A DNA stretch of 64,000 nucleotides, taken from contig NZ_CP061303.1 of the NCBI RefSeq assembly GCF_018687695.1, forward strand, positions 310,001 through 374,000, in the 5' to 3' direction. The notes below the pieces were generated by a model. The model was not told the origin of the DNA. It ran no database searches and saw only the letters and a list, made by a program, of their open reading frames with translations. Of this stretch, positions 52,287 to 61,441 are shown one piece after another (the stretch's first letter is position 1; each line of letters starts with the position of its first letter). Position numbers and translations under genes: made by a program. This DNA comes from Polynucleobacter sp. MG-6-Vaara-E2 (GTDB lineage: Bacteria > Pseudomonadota > Gammaproteobacteria > Burkholderiales > Burkholderiaceae).

Positions 52287-53906
52287 ATGACTCAAGTAAA
52301 TACTTATGACTACATCATCATCGGAGCAGGCAGTGCGGGTTGCATGTTGGCTAAGCGTTTGACTGAAAACCCCCAAAAAAAGGTATTGCTGATTGAAGCA
52401 GGCAAGAACGATAACTACATTTGGATTCATATTCCGGTGGGGTATCTATATTGCATTGATAACCCAAGGGCGGATTGGCGTTTTAAGACTGTTGCAGAAA
52501 AAGGCCTTAATGGCCGTTCGCTGTTATATCCCCGTGGTCGTGTGCTTGGCGGATGCTCATCTATCAACGGCATGATCTATATGCGTGGTCAAGCGGGCGA
52601 CTATGAATCTTGGGTGCAAGCCACTGGAGATGAAGCCTGGTCTTGGGAAAATGCACTCAAACGTTACAAATCATTTGAGGATTACCACGGTGATGCCAAC
52701 CAATGGCATGGCAAAGGCGGCGAGTGGACCGTATCGAAGCAACGCTTGCGTTGGCCCATCATGGATAAATTTAGGGATGCCGCAGTAGAGGCGGGCATTC
52801 CAGCATCGGATGACTTTAATCGCGGTGATAATTTTGGCGTAGGTTATTTTGATGTGAGTCAACGTAAGGGCTGGAGATTAAATACTTCAAAAGCATTCTT
52901 AAAAGATGCTGTTAAGCGAAGCAATTTGACCGTGCTCACAGAAGCGATTGTGACAAAACTCAAAATCGATCCAGTAACAAAAAATTGTTATGGTGTTGAA
53001 TATCGCCAGAATGGAATAAGTACTGAGGCGGCAATTAATTCAAAGGGCGAGGTGATTCTGAGTGCTGGTGCAATTGGTAGTGTGCAAATACTGGAGCGAT
53101 CTGGTATTGGTGCTGCATCTCATTTGAACAAGCTCGGCATCCCAGTGCTTGCTGATTTACCAGGCGTTGGTGAAAACTTGCAAGACCACTTGCAACTACG
53201 CATGGTCTATAAGGTCAATGGTATTAAAACCTTGAACACTAAAGCCAACTCATTATTTGGCAAGTTGATGATTGGCTTGGAGTATCTATTAAAACGCTCT
53301 GGCCCTATGTCGATGGCGCCTTCACAACTGGGCGCCTTTGCATATAGCTCTCCCGATCAAAAGAGCGCTAACGTGGAATATCACGTGCAACCTCTATCGC
53401 TAGAAAAATTTGGTGAAGACTTGCATTCGTTCAATGCATTTACTGCGAGTGTGTGCAATTTGCGTCCCACATCACGTGGCAATGTGCATATTACGTCAAC
53501 CGATCCCGAAGCCCCTCCAGCGATTCATCCAAATTATTTATCTACTGATGAAGATCGCAAAGTGGCAGCCGAATCTCTGCGTTTGACTCGTAATATCGTG
53601 GAGCAGTCTGCGCTTGCTCCTTATGCGCCAGAGGAATATAAACCTGGCATCCAATATCAAAGTGATGAAGAGTTGGTTAAAGCTGCTGGCGATATTGGGA
53701 CAACAATTTTTCATCCTGTAGGTACATGCAAAATGGGGCGTGATGATGATCCAATGGCAGTGTTAGATTCTCAACTTCGGGTGAGAGGCATTCATCAGTT
53801 GCGCGTAGTTGATGCGTCTGCGATGCCAAAGATTACCTCAGGAAATACTGCAGCCCCTACCATGATGATCGCAGAGCGCGTAGCGGAATTGCTCACACGT
53901 GAATAG
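52287..53906 (+). CDS. GMC-family FAD-dependent oxidoreductase (choline dehydrogenase-like)
   Basis: A 539-residue GMC oxidoreductase. FAD binding is shown by YDYIIIGAGSAGCMLAKRL (starting at 6) and the E near residue 35 (LLIEAGKND); GGCSSINGMIYMRGQ (about 88-102) is the first PROSITE signature, and the end has the catalytic HPVGTCKMG and NTAAPTMMIAERVA. It oxidises an alcohol to an aldehyde or acid; choline dehydrogenase is the nearest name but the substrate is not known. It overlaps the EamA transporter gene by 8 bases. Confidence 0.85.
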   Translation: MTQVNTYDYIIIGAGSAGCMLAKRLTENPQKKVLLIEAGKNDNYIWIHIPVGYLYCIDNPRADWRFKTVAEKGLNGRSLLYPRGRVLGGCSSINGMIYMRGQAGDYESWVQATGDEAWSWENALKRYKSFEDYHGDANQWHGKGGEWTVSKQRLRWPIMDKFRDAAVEAGIPASDDFNRGDNFGVGYFDVSQRKGWRLNTSKAFLKDAVKRSNLTVLTEAIVTKLKIDPVTKNCYGVEYRQNGISTEAAINSKGEVILSAGAIGSVQILERSGIGAASHLNKLGIPVLADLPGVGENLQDHLQLRMVYKVNGIKTLNTKANSLFGKLMIGLEYLLKRSGPMSMAPSQLGAFAYSSPDQKSANVEYHVQPLSLEKFGEDLHSFNAFTASVCNLRPTSRGNVHITSTDPEAPPAIHPNYLSTDEDRKVAAESLRLTRNIVEQSALAPYAPEEYKPGIQYQSDEELVKAAGDIGTTIFHPVGTCKMGRDDDPMAVLDSQLRVRGIHQLRVVDASAMPKITSGNTAAPTMMIAERVAELLTRE

Positions 53907-54840
53907 CTCTCAGCAAGTCAATAAGCAAATTAATAAACAACTGAGTTACCAGTTGCCAGTAAGTCATTTGTTACTGGCGCTAGCAATTGTGGCAGTGTGG
54001 GGCACCAACTTTGTTGTGATCAAAATGTCGCTAGACAGCTTCCCACCTTTTTTGTTTGCTGGTTTGCGTTACTTATTTGCTTTTTTGCCTGCCGCATTGT
54101 TTTTGCCAAGACCAAAAGTTTCATGGATCAATCTCTGTGTTTATGGCGTGGCAGTAGGGGTAGGGCAATTCGGTGTGTTGTATTACGCAATTGATGGAAA
54201 CATTTCTCCTGGCTTGGCTTCTCTGGTCATTCAGACGCAGGTGTTTTTCACCATTGGTTTTGCCATGCTCTTTGCCAAAGAGAGACTAAAGCTGTATCAG
54301 GCTATTGCAGTAGCTATTGCCATGACGGGACTAGGAATCATTGCAGTGCACACAGATGCAACGACGACTTTTCTAGGCTTGGCTTTGGTGGTGTTTGCAG
54401 GCTTTTCTTGGGGTATAGCCAATACGACCAGTCGCCGTGCTGGCGCAATCAATATGCTTTCTTATGTAGTTTGGGCTAGCATCTTTGCCATTCCCCCGCT
54501 TTTTGTGATCTCCTGGGTATTTGAGGGTGGCTGGGGCTCCATGAAGGCCTTCTTAGCCTCTGCGCCAATAGGGGCTTGGCTTGGTGTGCTCTGGCAGTCC
54601 TGGGGGAACACCATCTTTGGGTACGGCGCCTGGGCATGGCTGCTTTCTAAGCACCCGGCAGCTGTGGTGGCTCCCGCACCCTTGTTAGTACCCATTTTTG
54701 GCATGGGGGCAGCCGCTTATTTCTTGGGTGAGTCTTTGCCTCTATGGAAGATTTTGGCTGCGGGGTTAGTGATCACTGGCTTAGTGGTCAATTTATTCTG
54801 GCCAACCCTCTTTGAGAAGCTAAAACACCGTTTTTCTTGA
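53899..54840 (+). CDS. EamA-family (DMT) transporter
   Basis: A 313-residue transporter with ten predicted segments in two EamA repeats: ALAIVAVWGTNFVVIKMSL in the first and FAGFSWGIANTTSRRAG in the second. It begins at GTG 53899 inside the GMC gene. The family exports amino acids or other metabolites. The overlap suggests that it exports or imports a compound related to the GMC enzyme, but this is inferred only from position. Confidence 0.85.
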   Translation: MNSSQQVNKQINKQLSYQLPVSHLLLALAIVAVWGTNFVVIKMSLDSFPPFLFAGLRYLFAFLPAALFLPRPKVSWINLCVYGVAVGVGQFGVLYYAIDGNISPGLASLVIQTQVFFTIGFAMLFAKERLKLYQAIAVAIAMTGLGIIAVHTDATTTFLGLALVVFAGFSWGIANTTSRRAGAINMLSYVVWASIFAIPPLFVISWVFEGGWGSMKAFLASAPIGAWLGVLWQSWGNTIFGYGAWAWLLSKHPAAVVAPAPLLVPIFGMGAAAYFLGESLPLWKILAAGLVITGLVVNLFWPTLFEKLKHRFS

Positions 54841-54857
54841 GCGATTTATGGTCTTTT

Positions 54858-54895
54858 GGGGCTAATGTAAAACCCTAATAGAGCCCCCTTTTTTT
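54858..54895 (+). terminator. Rho-independent terminator after the EamA gene
   Basis: GGGGCT (54858-54863) pairs with AGCCCC (54882-54887) across an 18-base loop and is followed by a T-run at 54889-54895. It separates the GMC-EamA unit from the branched-chain amino acid transporter operon. Confidence 0.6.
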
Positions 54896-54984
54896 GCCTC
54901 TGCATTAACAGTAAGATAGCTATTCGTTATCTGTAGTACCTATAAAAATATTTATTTAATAGCACTTTTAGTCATGGAGACTTT

Positions 54985-56169
54985 ATGAAGATTCGTCATC
55001 ACATTTTTGCAGTAGCAGCTGCTGCATTGCTCGCAACAGGCGCTAACGCTGCCGATATCAAGGTAGGCGTTGCAGGTCCGTTTACTGGTGGTTCATCCTC
55101 AATGGGTGTCAGTATGCGTGACGGTGTACGCCTTGCTGCAAAAGAAATCAATGCTGCTGGTGGTATCAACGGCAACAAGATCGTTTTGATCGAGCGTGAC
55201 GATGAAGCCAAAAACGAGCGTGGCGTGCAAATTGCGCAAGAGTTGATCAACAATGAAAAAGTAGTAGCAACTTTAGGCTACATCAACACTGGTGTTGCAT
55301 TGGCTTCACAGCGTTTCTACCAAGATGCCAAGATTCCAGTATTGAATAACGTTGCAACCGGTTCCATTATTACTAAGCAATTTCCTAACGCACCAGAAAA
55401 CTATGTTTTCCGTAATGCTGCAGCTGACAACATTCAAGCGCCAATGGTTGCTAAAGAGGCCGTTGAGAAGCGTGGCTTGAAGAAAGTGGCGATTTTGGCT
55501 GACTCTACAAACTACGGCCAATTAGGTCGTGAGGACTTAGAGAAGGCTTTGAAGACCTATGGCGTAACACCAGTGGCAACTGAAAAGTTCAACATTGGTG
55601 ACGTTGATATGACTGCACAATTGCTTAAGGCAAAAAATGCTGGTGCTGATGTAGTTTTGACATACGCAATCGGACCAGAGTTGGCGCAAATTGCTAATGG
55701 TATGGCTAAGTTGGGCTGGAAAAAACCCATTATCGGTAGCTGGACATTGTCTATGGCGAGCTTTATTGATACAGCAGGTAAGAATGGTGACGGCGCAACA
55801 ATGCCACAAACTTATATTCAATCCCCATCTACCACTCCTAAGCGTAAGTCTTTCCAAGATGCTTACGTAAAAGAGTTCAAGCCTAAAAATAACAACATTG
55901 CTTCACCAGTTTCTGCTGCTCAAGGTTACGACTCTGTTTACCTCTTGGCTGCAGCGATCAAGCAAGCTAATAGCACTGAAGGACCAAAGATCTTGGCAGC
56001 ATTGCAAGACCTCAAGGCTCCAGTTGATGGCGTTGTGATTACTTACAACAAGCCATTCTCTGCAAATGATCATGAAGCTATTAAGGCTAAAGACGTTGTC
56101 ATGGGCGTAGTTGAGAACGGTCGCGTTGAGTTCTTGAATGCTGAGGACGCAACTGCTAAGAAGAAGTAA
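54985..56169 (+). CDS. livK: Branched-chain amino acid ABC transporter, substrate-binding protein
   Basis: A 394-residue type-I periplasmic binding protein with a signal peptide (cleavage near residue 22, GANA). IKVGVAGPFTGGSSSMGVSM and AAKEINAAGGINGNKI are LivK/LivJ hallmarks. It delivers leucine-type amino acids or related carboxylates to the LivHMGF transporter encoded after it. GGAGA precedes the ATG. A strong hairpin lies between it and livH, which would raise its expression over the membrane part. Confidence 0.9.
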   Translation: MKIRHHIFAVAAAALLATGANAADIKVGVAGPFTGGSSSMGVSMRDGVRLAAKEINAAGGINGNKIVLIERDDEAKNERGVQIAQELINNEKVVATLGYINTGVALASQRFYQDAKIPVLNNVATGSIITKQFPNAPENYVFRNAAADNIQAPMVAKEAVEKRGLKKVAILADSTNYGQLGREDLEKALKTYGVTPVATEKFNIGDVDMTAQLLKAKNAGADVVLTYAIGPELAQIANGMAKLGWKKPIIGSWTLSMASFIDTAGKNGDGATMPQTYIQSPSTTPKRKSFQDAYVKEFKPKNNNIASPVSAAQGYDSVYLLAAAIKQANSTEGPKILAALQDLKAPVDGVVITYNKPFSANDHEAIKAKDVVMGVVENGRVEFLNAEDATAKKK

Positions 56170-56220
56170 TCCACCTTCGATCTGCAGGCGATAAATTATT
56201 CTGCACTGCAACAATTGATA

Positions 56221-56255
56221 AAGCAAAACGCCGCCCAAAAAGCGGCGTTTTGCTT
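56221..56255 (+). terminator. Strong intrinsic hairpin between livK and livH
   Basis: AAGCAAAACGCCGC (56221-56234) pairs perfectly with GCGGCGTTTTGCTT (56242-56255) over a 7-base loop. It lies inside the liv operon, 52 bases before livH. It probably acts as a partial terminator or mRNA-protecting stem so that more binding protein than permease is made. Confidence 0.8.
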
Positions 56256-56307
56256 ACAATGTCGGATTCGTTAATAAAACAGTTTTAAGTATATTTAGGC
56301 CAACAAA

Positions 56308-57186
56308 ATGGACATGCTTGCACAAATCCTCTCAAGCGGTATCGCGGTGGGGATGATCTATGCGGTAATCGCTTTCGGTTTCCAGCTTACTTTTGCTACC
56401 TCAGGCACATTGAACTTCGGACAGGGTGAAGCCCTCATGTTGGGTGCTCTGGTCGGTTTAACTTGTGTGGATACCTTTGGAATGAACTACTGGGTCATGA
56501 TTCCAGTGGTGTGTTTATTCGGTATGTTGCAAGGTAGCTTTGTGGAGTTGATCGGCGTTCGTCCTGCGATCAAAATTAAATCTGAGTTTGGTTGGATTAT
56601 GTCGACCATCGCACTTGGTATTATTTTCAAAAACGTTGCTGAAAATATTTGGGGCCGTGATGCTTTGCCATTCCCATCACCATTGCCAATGGAGCCAATG
56701 AATTTCTTGGGCGCGAATATTCTCCCAATGGAAATCTTAGTGGTGGTTGGCGCTTTAGTAATGATGTTATTAGTTGAGTTCTTTAATCGCAAAACCATCT
56801 ACGGTAAAGCGGTGGTAGCCACAGCAAACGATCGCGATGCTGCTGGCTTGATGGGTATTAATACCAGCGTGGTAATTACTTTCTCCTACGCTTTGTCTTC
56901 ATTAACAGCTGCATTTGCAGGTGTATTGATTGCACCTTTGACCTTGACTGGCGCAACCATGGGCGGCGCTTTAGGTTTGAAAGCGTTCGCTGTTGCGATT
57001 ATTGGCGGCCTCTCTAGTGGTCTCGGAATTATTGTTGGTGGTTTGATTTTAGGTATTGTTGAAACTGCTACCGGCTTTTACATCTCTACTGGTTACAAAG
57101 ATGTTCCAGGTTTGATTTTGTTATTGCTCGTATTGGCATACAAACCATCTGGCCTCTTCGGCAAATCTGCAATTAAGAAAGTTTAA
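56308..57186 (+). CDS. livH: Branched-chain amino acid ABC transporter permease
   Basis: A 292-residue permease with about eight membrane segments. LSSGIAVGMIYAVIAFGFQL (8-27) and NFGQGEALMLGA (36-47) are LivH signatures, and GALGLKAFAVAIIGGLSSGLG is the EAA-like loop that contacts the ATPase. It forms the membrane pore with the LivM part of the next protein, whose start shares a base with its stop. Confidence 0.9.
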   Translation: MDMLAQILSSGIAVGMIYAVIAFGFQLTFATSGTLNFGQGEALMLGALVGLTCVDTFGMNYWVMIPVVCLFGMLQGSFVELIGVRPAIKIKSEFGWIMSTIALGIIFKNVAENIWGRDALPFPSPLPMEPMNFLGANILPMEILVVVGALVMMLLVEFFNRKTIYGKAVVATANDRDAAGLMGINTSVVITFSYALSSLTAAFAGVLIAPLTLTGATMGGALGLKAFAVAIIGGLSSGLGIIVGGLILGIVETATGFYISTGYKDVPGLILLLLVLAYKPSGLFGKSAIKKV

Positions 57187-59117
57187 TGATGAAATTGAAG
57201 TCTCTATTACCCATATTAATTGCGATTGCGGCACTCTTTTGTTTGCCCCTGTTTATTCACAACCCGTATTACATTCACCTAGTTGAAACGATTCTGATCT
57301 ACACCATCTTGTTATATGGTTTGGACATCGTGGTGGGTTATGTAGGTCAGGTTTCCTTAGGTCACGCAGCCTTGTTCGGCATTGGTTCATATACTGCTGG
57401 TGTTTTGTACTTCCACTTTGGCTGGACTATCTGGGGAACCATTCCTGCATCTATCGTCGTGACCTCGATCTTCGGCGGTATTTTGGCCTTGCCGGCACTG
57501 AAGGTGATCGGACCGTATTTGGCGATGGTGACATTGGCCTTCGGAACGATTGCTCAAATTCTCATTAACGAGATGACTTGGATGACTGAAGGTCCATTGG
57601 GCATTAAGATTCCTAAGCCAGAACTGATGGGCGTGCCAATGACGAAGGCTGAGTACTTCTGGATGGTTTCTGCCATCTTGATCATGTCTTTGATCGTCGT
57701 TGACCGCTTTGTGAAGTCTCAAATTGGTCGTGCCTTTGAAGCATTGCGCGATAGCCCGATTGCCTGTGACTGTATGGGTGTTTCCGTATACCGCTTTAAG
57801 GTGATTGCATTCGTGATCAGCGCAGCCTTTGCTGGTTTAGCTGGTTGCTTGTACGCATACTCAGAGCAATACATCTCACCTAATACTTATAACAATGAGC
57901 TTGCAGTTCTGTTCTTGCTCGGCATCATCATGGGTGGGCGTAAGTCACGCCTTGGCGCAGTGATTGGTGCAGCAATTATTGTGTTGTTACCAAAACTATT
58001 GGACGACATTAATTTGTTCCGCATCGTTGCATCGATTATTGCGATCGTCGTAGTAGTGGGTGCAGCTATGGCGCTCTCTAAGAAAGTCACTACTCCAAAA
58101 CGCGTTGCAGTTCCTATTGCTGGTGTTGTTGGTTTGGCTGCATTCTCATTCTGGCTGAACAGTATCTCTGACTGGCGTTTGAGTATTTTCGGCTTCATGA
58201 TTTTGTTAGTGGTGTACTACTTGCAAAACGGTATTGTTGGTTTTGCGAAGAGCTTCTACCAATCGATTGCTGGCAAAGCAAAAACAACTCGTGGTGGAGA
58301 TGCTGAAGCGGTGGATGACTCCATCAGCTTTATTAGTGCTGTCGGTAATCAAAACGCTGGCGCAGAACTTCTCAAGGTTGATTCCATCTTGATGCAGTTT
58401 GGTGGCTTAAAGGCCTTGAACAATGTTGATTTGAGCATCAAGCGTAGCACTATTCATGGTCTGATCGGGCCAAACGGCTCTGGTAAGAGCACTATGATGA
58501 ACGTTTTGACTGGTATCTACACACCAACTGCAGGTAATGTTTTGTATGCAGGTGAAACAGTAGTTGGTAAGACTTCCTCTGATATCGCCTTATCTGGTAT
58601 CGCACGTACTTTCCAAAACGTACAACTCTTCGGTGAGATGACTGCGATCCAAAATATTTTGGTTGGCTTGCATCACACCTTCAAATCTAATATGTTGGAA
58701 ATTGCACTGCACTTGCCACGCTATAAGAAAGAGGAGGCCGAAGCGTACGCTCGCGCAATGGCGCTCCTGAAGTTCGTTGGCTTAGATGACTTAGCAAATG
58801 AAGAAGCTCGTAACTTGCCATACGGTAAGCAGCGCTTATTGGAGATTGCGCGTGCATTGGCGCTTGATCCAGAATTGCTCCTCTTGGATGAGCCAGCGGC
58901 TGGTCTGACTGCTCCTGATATCAAAGAACTCTTGCGCATTATTCGTAAGATTCGTGATAACGGCATTACATTCATCCTGATCGAACACCATATGGACGTG
59001 GTGATGTCAGTTTGCGATACCGTTTCTGTCTTGGACTTCGGTCAAAAGATTGCAGAAGGTAAACCAGCTGAAGTTCAGGCAAACGAGAAGGTGATTCATG
59101 CCTACTTGGGTACTTAA
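57186..59117 (+). CDS. livMG: LivM permease-LivG ATPase fusion
   Basis: A 643-residue fusion. Residues 1-360 are a LivM permease (GLDIVVGYVGQVSLGHAALF near 46-65, LYAYSEQYISP, about ten segments). Residues 395-643 are the LivG ATPase with Walker A GPNGSGKST (428-436), the signature LPYGKQRLLEIA and Walker B LLLLDEP (D568), closing with the HHMDVVM histidine stretch. Between the parts lies an added hydrophobic segment and a charged linker (SIAGKAKTTRGGDAEAVDD). Fusion ties pore and ATPase in one chain; such fusions are known in this transporter family. Confidence 0.9.
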   Translation: MMKLKSLLPILIAIAALFCLPLFIHNPYYIHLVETILIYTILLYGLDIVVGYVGQVSLGHAALFGIGSYTAGVLYFHFGWTIWGTIPASIVVTSIFGGILALPALKVIGPYLAMVTLAFGTIAQILINEMTWMTEGPLGIKIPKPELMGVPMTKAEYFWMVSAILIMSLIVVDRFVKSQIGRAFEALRDSPIACDCMGVSVYRFKVIAFVISAAFAGLAGCLYAYSEQYISPNTYNNELAVLFLLGIIMGGRKSRLGAVIGAAIIVLLPKLLDDINLFRIVASIIAIVVVVGAAMALSKKVTTPKRVAVPIAGVVGLAAFSFWLNSISDWRLSIFGFMILLVVYYLQNGIVGFAKSFYQSIAGKAKTTRGGDAEAVDDSISFISAVGNQNAGAELLKVDSILMQFGGLKALNNVDLSIKRSTIHGLIGPNGSGKSTMMNVLTGIYTPTAGNVLYAGETVVGKTSSDIALSGIARTFQNVQLFGEMTAIQNILVGLHHTFKSNMLEIALHLPRYKKEEAEAYARAMALLKFVGLDDLANEEARNLPYGKQRLLEIARALALDPELLLLDEPAAGLTAPDIKELLRIIRKIRDNGITFILIEHHMDVVMSVCDTVSVLDFGQKIAEGKPAEVQANEKVIHAYLGT

Positions 59118-59148
59118 TCACTAGAACAATATTGAATCGGTAAATACC

Positions 59149-59877
59149 ATGTTATCTATTAAGAATCTTGAAGCAGGCTACGGCAAAGTCAAAGTCCTCC
59201 ACGGCATCAATATTAATGTTCCTAAGGGACAAGTAATTACGTTGATTGGCTCTAACGGCGCTGGCAAAACGACTACTATGCGTGCTATCACCGGCATGAT
59301 CAAGCCAACCGCTGGTGAAGTGATCTTGGGTGGTGAAAAAATCGATGGTTACGACTCTCATAAGATTGCTCGCTTAGGTTTGGCACATAGCCCAGAAGGT
59401 CGTCGCGTGTTCACAACCATGTCAGTGACTGACAATTTATTGCTTGGCGCATTTCCTCGCTTTACGGGAAGCCGCCCAAAGGGTGATATCAAGAATGACT
59501 TAGAAAAGTCTCTCGAGATGTTCCCGCGCTTAAAAGAGCGTCGCAATCAATTAGCAGGTACCTTGTCCGGTGGTGAGCAGCAGATGTTGGCGATGGCTCG
59601 TGCTGTGATGCTCAACCCAGAAATTATTCTCTTGGACGAGCCATCCATGGGCCTAGCACCAATTTTGGTTGAAGAAGTATTTAAGATTATTTCTAACCTC
59701 AAATCACAAGGCGTGACCATGTTACTGGTCGAGCAGTTCGCTGCAGCAGCTTTGAATGTTGCTGACTATGGTTATGTATTAGAGAACGGCAAGATCGCAA
59801 CACATGGCCCTGCTGCAAAACTCAAAGATGATCCTGCTGTGAAAGCAGCCTACTTGGGTGGTGCAGGCGGCCACTAA
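59149..59877 (+). CDS. livF: Branched-chain amino acid ABC transporter ATPase
   Basis: A 242-residue ABC ATPase with Walker A IGSNGAGKTTT (32-42), the LivF-typical HSPEGRRVF (about 78-86), signature LSGGEQQMLAMARA (138-151) and Walker B ILLDEPSMGLAP (160-171). It pairs with the LivG half of the fusion to power uptake. It lies 31 bases after the fusion gene and is the last gene before a strong terminator. Confidence 0.95.
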   Translation: MLSIKNLEAGYGKVKVLHGININVPKGQVITLIGSNGAGKTTTMRAITGMIKPTAGEVILGGEKIDGYDSHKIARLGLAHSPEGRRVFTTMSVTDNLLLGAFPRFTGSRPKGDIKNDLEKSLEMFPRLKERRNQLAGTLSGGEQQMLAMARAVMLNPEIILLDEPSMGLAPILVEEVFKIISNLKSQGVTMLLVEQFAAAALNVADYGYVLENGKIATHGPAAKLKDDPAVKAAYLGGAGGH

Positions 59878-59892
59878 GCAGTCACTGCCATT

Positions 59893-59928
59893 AAAAGAAA
59901 AAGCCCTTTTTGAAGGGCTTTTTCTTTT
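59893..59928. terminator. Bidirectional rho-independent terminator
   Basis: A perfect 16-base stem, arms 59893-59908 and 59913-59928, with a 4-base loop and flanking A/T runs. It lies between the converging livF gene (plus) and the flavin/iron operon (minus) and can stop transcription from both sides. Confidence 0.9.
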
Positions 59929-59947
59929 GTTTTATTGCCTAATGAAT

Positions 59948-60169
59948 TTAGAGACAAAGGAAGCGCTTGCAATAGACCGATGAGTGATCGTGGGTCGGTT
60001 TCTCGGGATTGATGTATTCCAAGAGCTCATGATGAAGATTGCTTACCGTGCCCGAAACGGTTCTGAGAGGCGTGGATAAAAAGGTGCTTGGTTTAATCAC
60101 TGACATCAGCATGACCCCTAAAAGGCTGAATATCAGAATATAAAGAATCGAGAGCAGTGGTCTTTTCAT
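59948..60169 (-). CDS. Small membrane-anchored protein of unknown function
   Basis: A 73-residue protein with one hydrophobic N-terminal segment (about 6-24) and a polar, His- and Cys-containing tail (HHELLEYINPEKPTHDHSSV). Its ATG overlaps the stop of the TauE-like exporter (ATGA), which supports its reality as the last gene of the minus-strand operon. The tail would face the periplasm and could bind metal, but no family is recognised. Confidence 0.5.
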   Translation of the reverse strand: MKRPLLSILYILIFSLLGVMLMSVIKPSTFLSTPLRTVSGTVSNLHHELLEYINPEKPTHDHSSVYCKRFLCL

Positions 60170-60984
60170 AAACCATGCAAACCTTTGATAGTGAGACTTA
60201 CTGCTACACCAAAAACCATGATGGCAAAGACTTGTTGTAAGCGAGGCCCGCTGAGCTTTTTGCTAATTGCTAAGCCTACGAGTAGCCCTGCCAATGCACC
60301 AAGAGAAAATGGTGCGGCTACTAAGAAATTAAATCCACCTGTTGCCGCAGAAAAGATCACGCTTCCGCCAGAGATCAGAGCCTGTACACCTAAGGAGGTC
60401 ACAATGATCGATTGCGCAGTTAAATTGGTATAGCGTTTTAATGCAGGAATGATGATGAAGCCACCACCAACTCCTAAAAGTCCTGATAAGAAGCCGGCCA
60501 AACCGCCAGTAAGAGCAAGCGCTCTGGCACAGGACACATTCCAATATAGCTTTCCAATTGAGGGATCTATTAAACAAGGGGGTGGTTTTCTTGGTGGATC
60601 AACAATTCCTAAAGATGTTTTTCGAGCTTGTCTGTATTGATTAAATGCAGAGTAAAAGAGGGCTGCGCTAAAAATGAGTAGAAGAGGACCATTGGGAATT
60701 TGATTTGCCAACCAAAAACCAGCAGGAGCCAAAATCACTCCAAAGATTGCCATAAAGATAGCAGCTTTGTAGCGCAATAGTTTATTTTTGAGCCCTATCA
60801 ATGCACCTACGCCTGCTGCGAGTGCAATTGCCGACAGAGAAATGGGACTGGCATCCACCATATTCATGTGAAGAGCAAAAACCAGAAGCGGAACAGAAAG
60901 AATTCCGCCGCCAGCGCCGGTGAGTCCCATGAGGATTCCGACGATCATTCCCAATGCAGGGCTGATGAGTATTGAGTGGTCCAT
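60166..60984 (-). CDS. TauE/SafE-family anion exporter
   Basis: A 272-residue membrane protein with about eight segments and the two TauE repeats: GILMGLTGAGGGILSVPLLV (16-35) and the counterpart FLSGLLGVGGGFIIIPAL (about 165-182). Family members move sulfite, sulfoacetate or related small anions, often out of the cell. Here it lies between an ApbE/FMN operon and a small membrane protein, so its cargo may be tied to the redox function of that operon. Confidence 0.85.
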   Translation of the reverse strand: MDHSILISPALGMIVGILMGLTGAGGGILSVPLLVFALHMNMVDASPISLSAIALAAGVGALIGLKNKLLRYKAAIFMAIFGVILAPAGFWLANQIPNGPLLLIFSAALFYSAFNQYRQARKTSLGIVDPPRKPPPCLIDPSIGKLYWNVSCARALALTGGLAGFLSGLLGVGGGFIIIPALKRYTNLTAQSIIVTSLGVQALISGGSVIFSAATGGFNFLVAAPFSLGALAGLLVGLAISKKLSGPRLQQVFAIMVFGVAVSLTIKGLHGL

Positions 60985-61012
60985 TGCACTTCATTTTATA
61001 GTGCGAATGGCT

Positions 61013-61441
61013 TTATTTATCTAAGCTAATTTTGATCCGTATATTAAAGATACTGTGCCATAAAAAAATGGCAAAAAAGACTAGCCCAGCTATCCAGTGC
61101 ACATCAATGACTCCTTCCCGGATCCCTTCTGGACCATAGTAGAGTAGCGCTCCAGAAGTGAGGAGAATCAATACAAAGCCTAGTTGACCAAAGCCGCTAA
61201 TCCATTGCCGCCTGGATTTATAGCCCGCCTTGAGGTGAAAGGGTAGAACAGAGCCAAGTGCAAGAGTCGCCAGCATGGCCGCTACCCCATGTATAGCCAA
61301 AATATTGTGAGATCCCATGAGAGACCGCTGAATCTGAAACTCATTACCTATCAAGTAAATACTCCCACTCAATGAGCAGCTTAAGATCCCTAGAGTGACA
61401 AACCATTTCTGCCAGTTTGGCATTTTTCCTAATCGACTCAT
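61013..61441 (-). CDS. Small four-helix membrane protein, possible haem-b-type cytochrome
   Basis: A 142-residue protein with four predicted membrane segments (about 12-28, 47-66, 83-103 and 116-136). Histidines H45 and H50 before the second helix, H67 at its end and the pair in VIDVHWIAG and LWHSIFN in helix four are placed like haem ligands. I do not recognise the exact family; a DUF4405-like cytochrome b is an alternative name. The ATGA overlap with ApbE makes it the likely membrane electron carrier to the flavinylated protein. Confidence 0.6.
   Translation of the reverse strand: MSRLGKMPNWQKWFVTLGILSCSLSGSIYLIGNEFQIQRSLMGSHNILAIHGVAAMLATLALGSVLPFHLKAGYKSRRQWISGFGQLGFVLILLTSGALLYYGPEGIREGVIDVHWIAGLVFFAIFLWHSIFNIRIKISLDK

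Noticed and set aside
55306..56238. Several open frames of 70-110 codons on the minus strand inside livK
   Set aside because: Composition is cysteine- and leucine-rich without motifs, as expected for antisense of a strongly biased coding sequence; livK is clear on the plus strand.
57387..58198. Minus-strand frames of over 100 codons inside the LivM-LivG gene
   Set aside because: No start signal or family similarity, and the plus-strand gene is intact with all ABC motifs.
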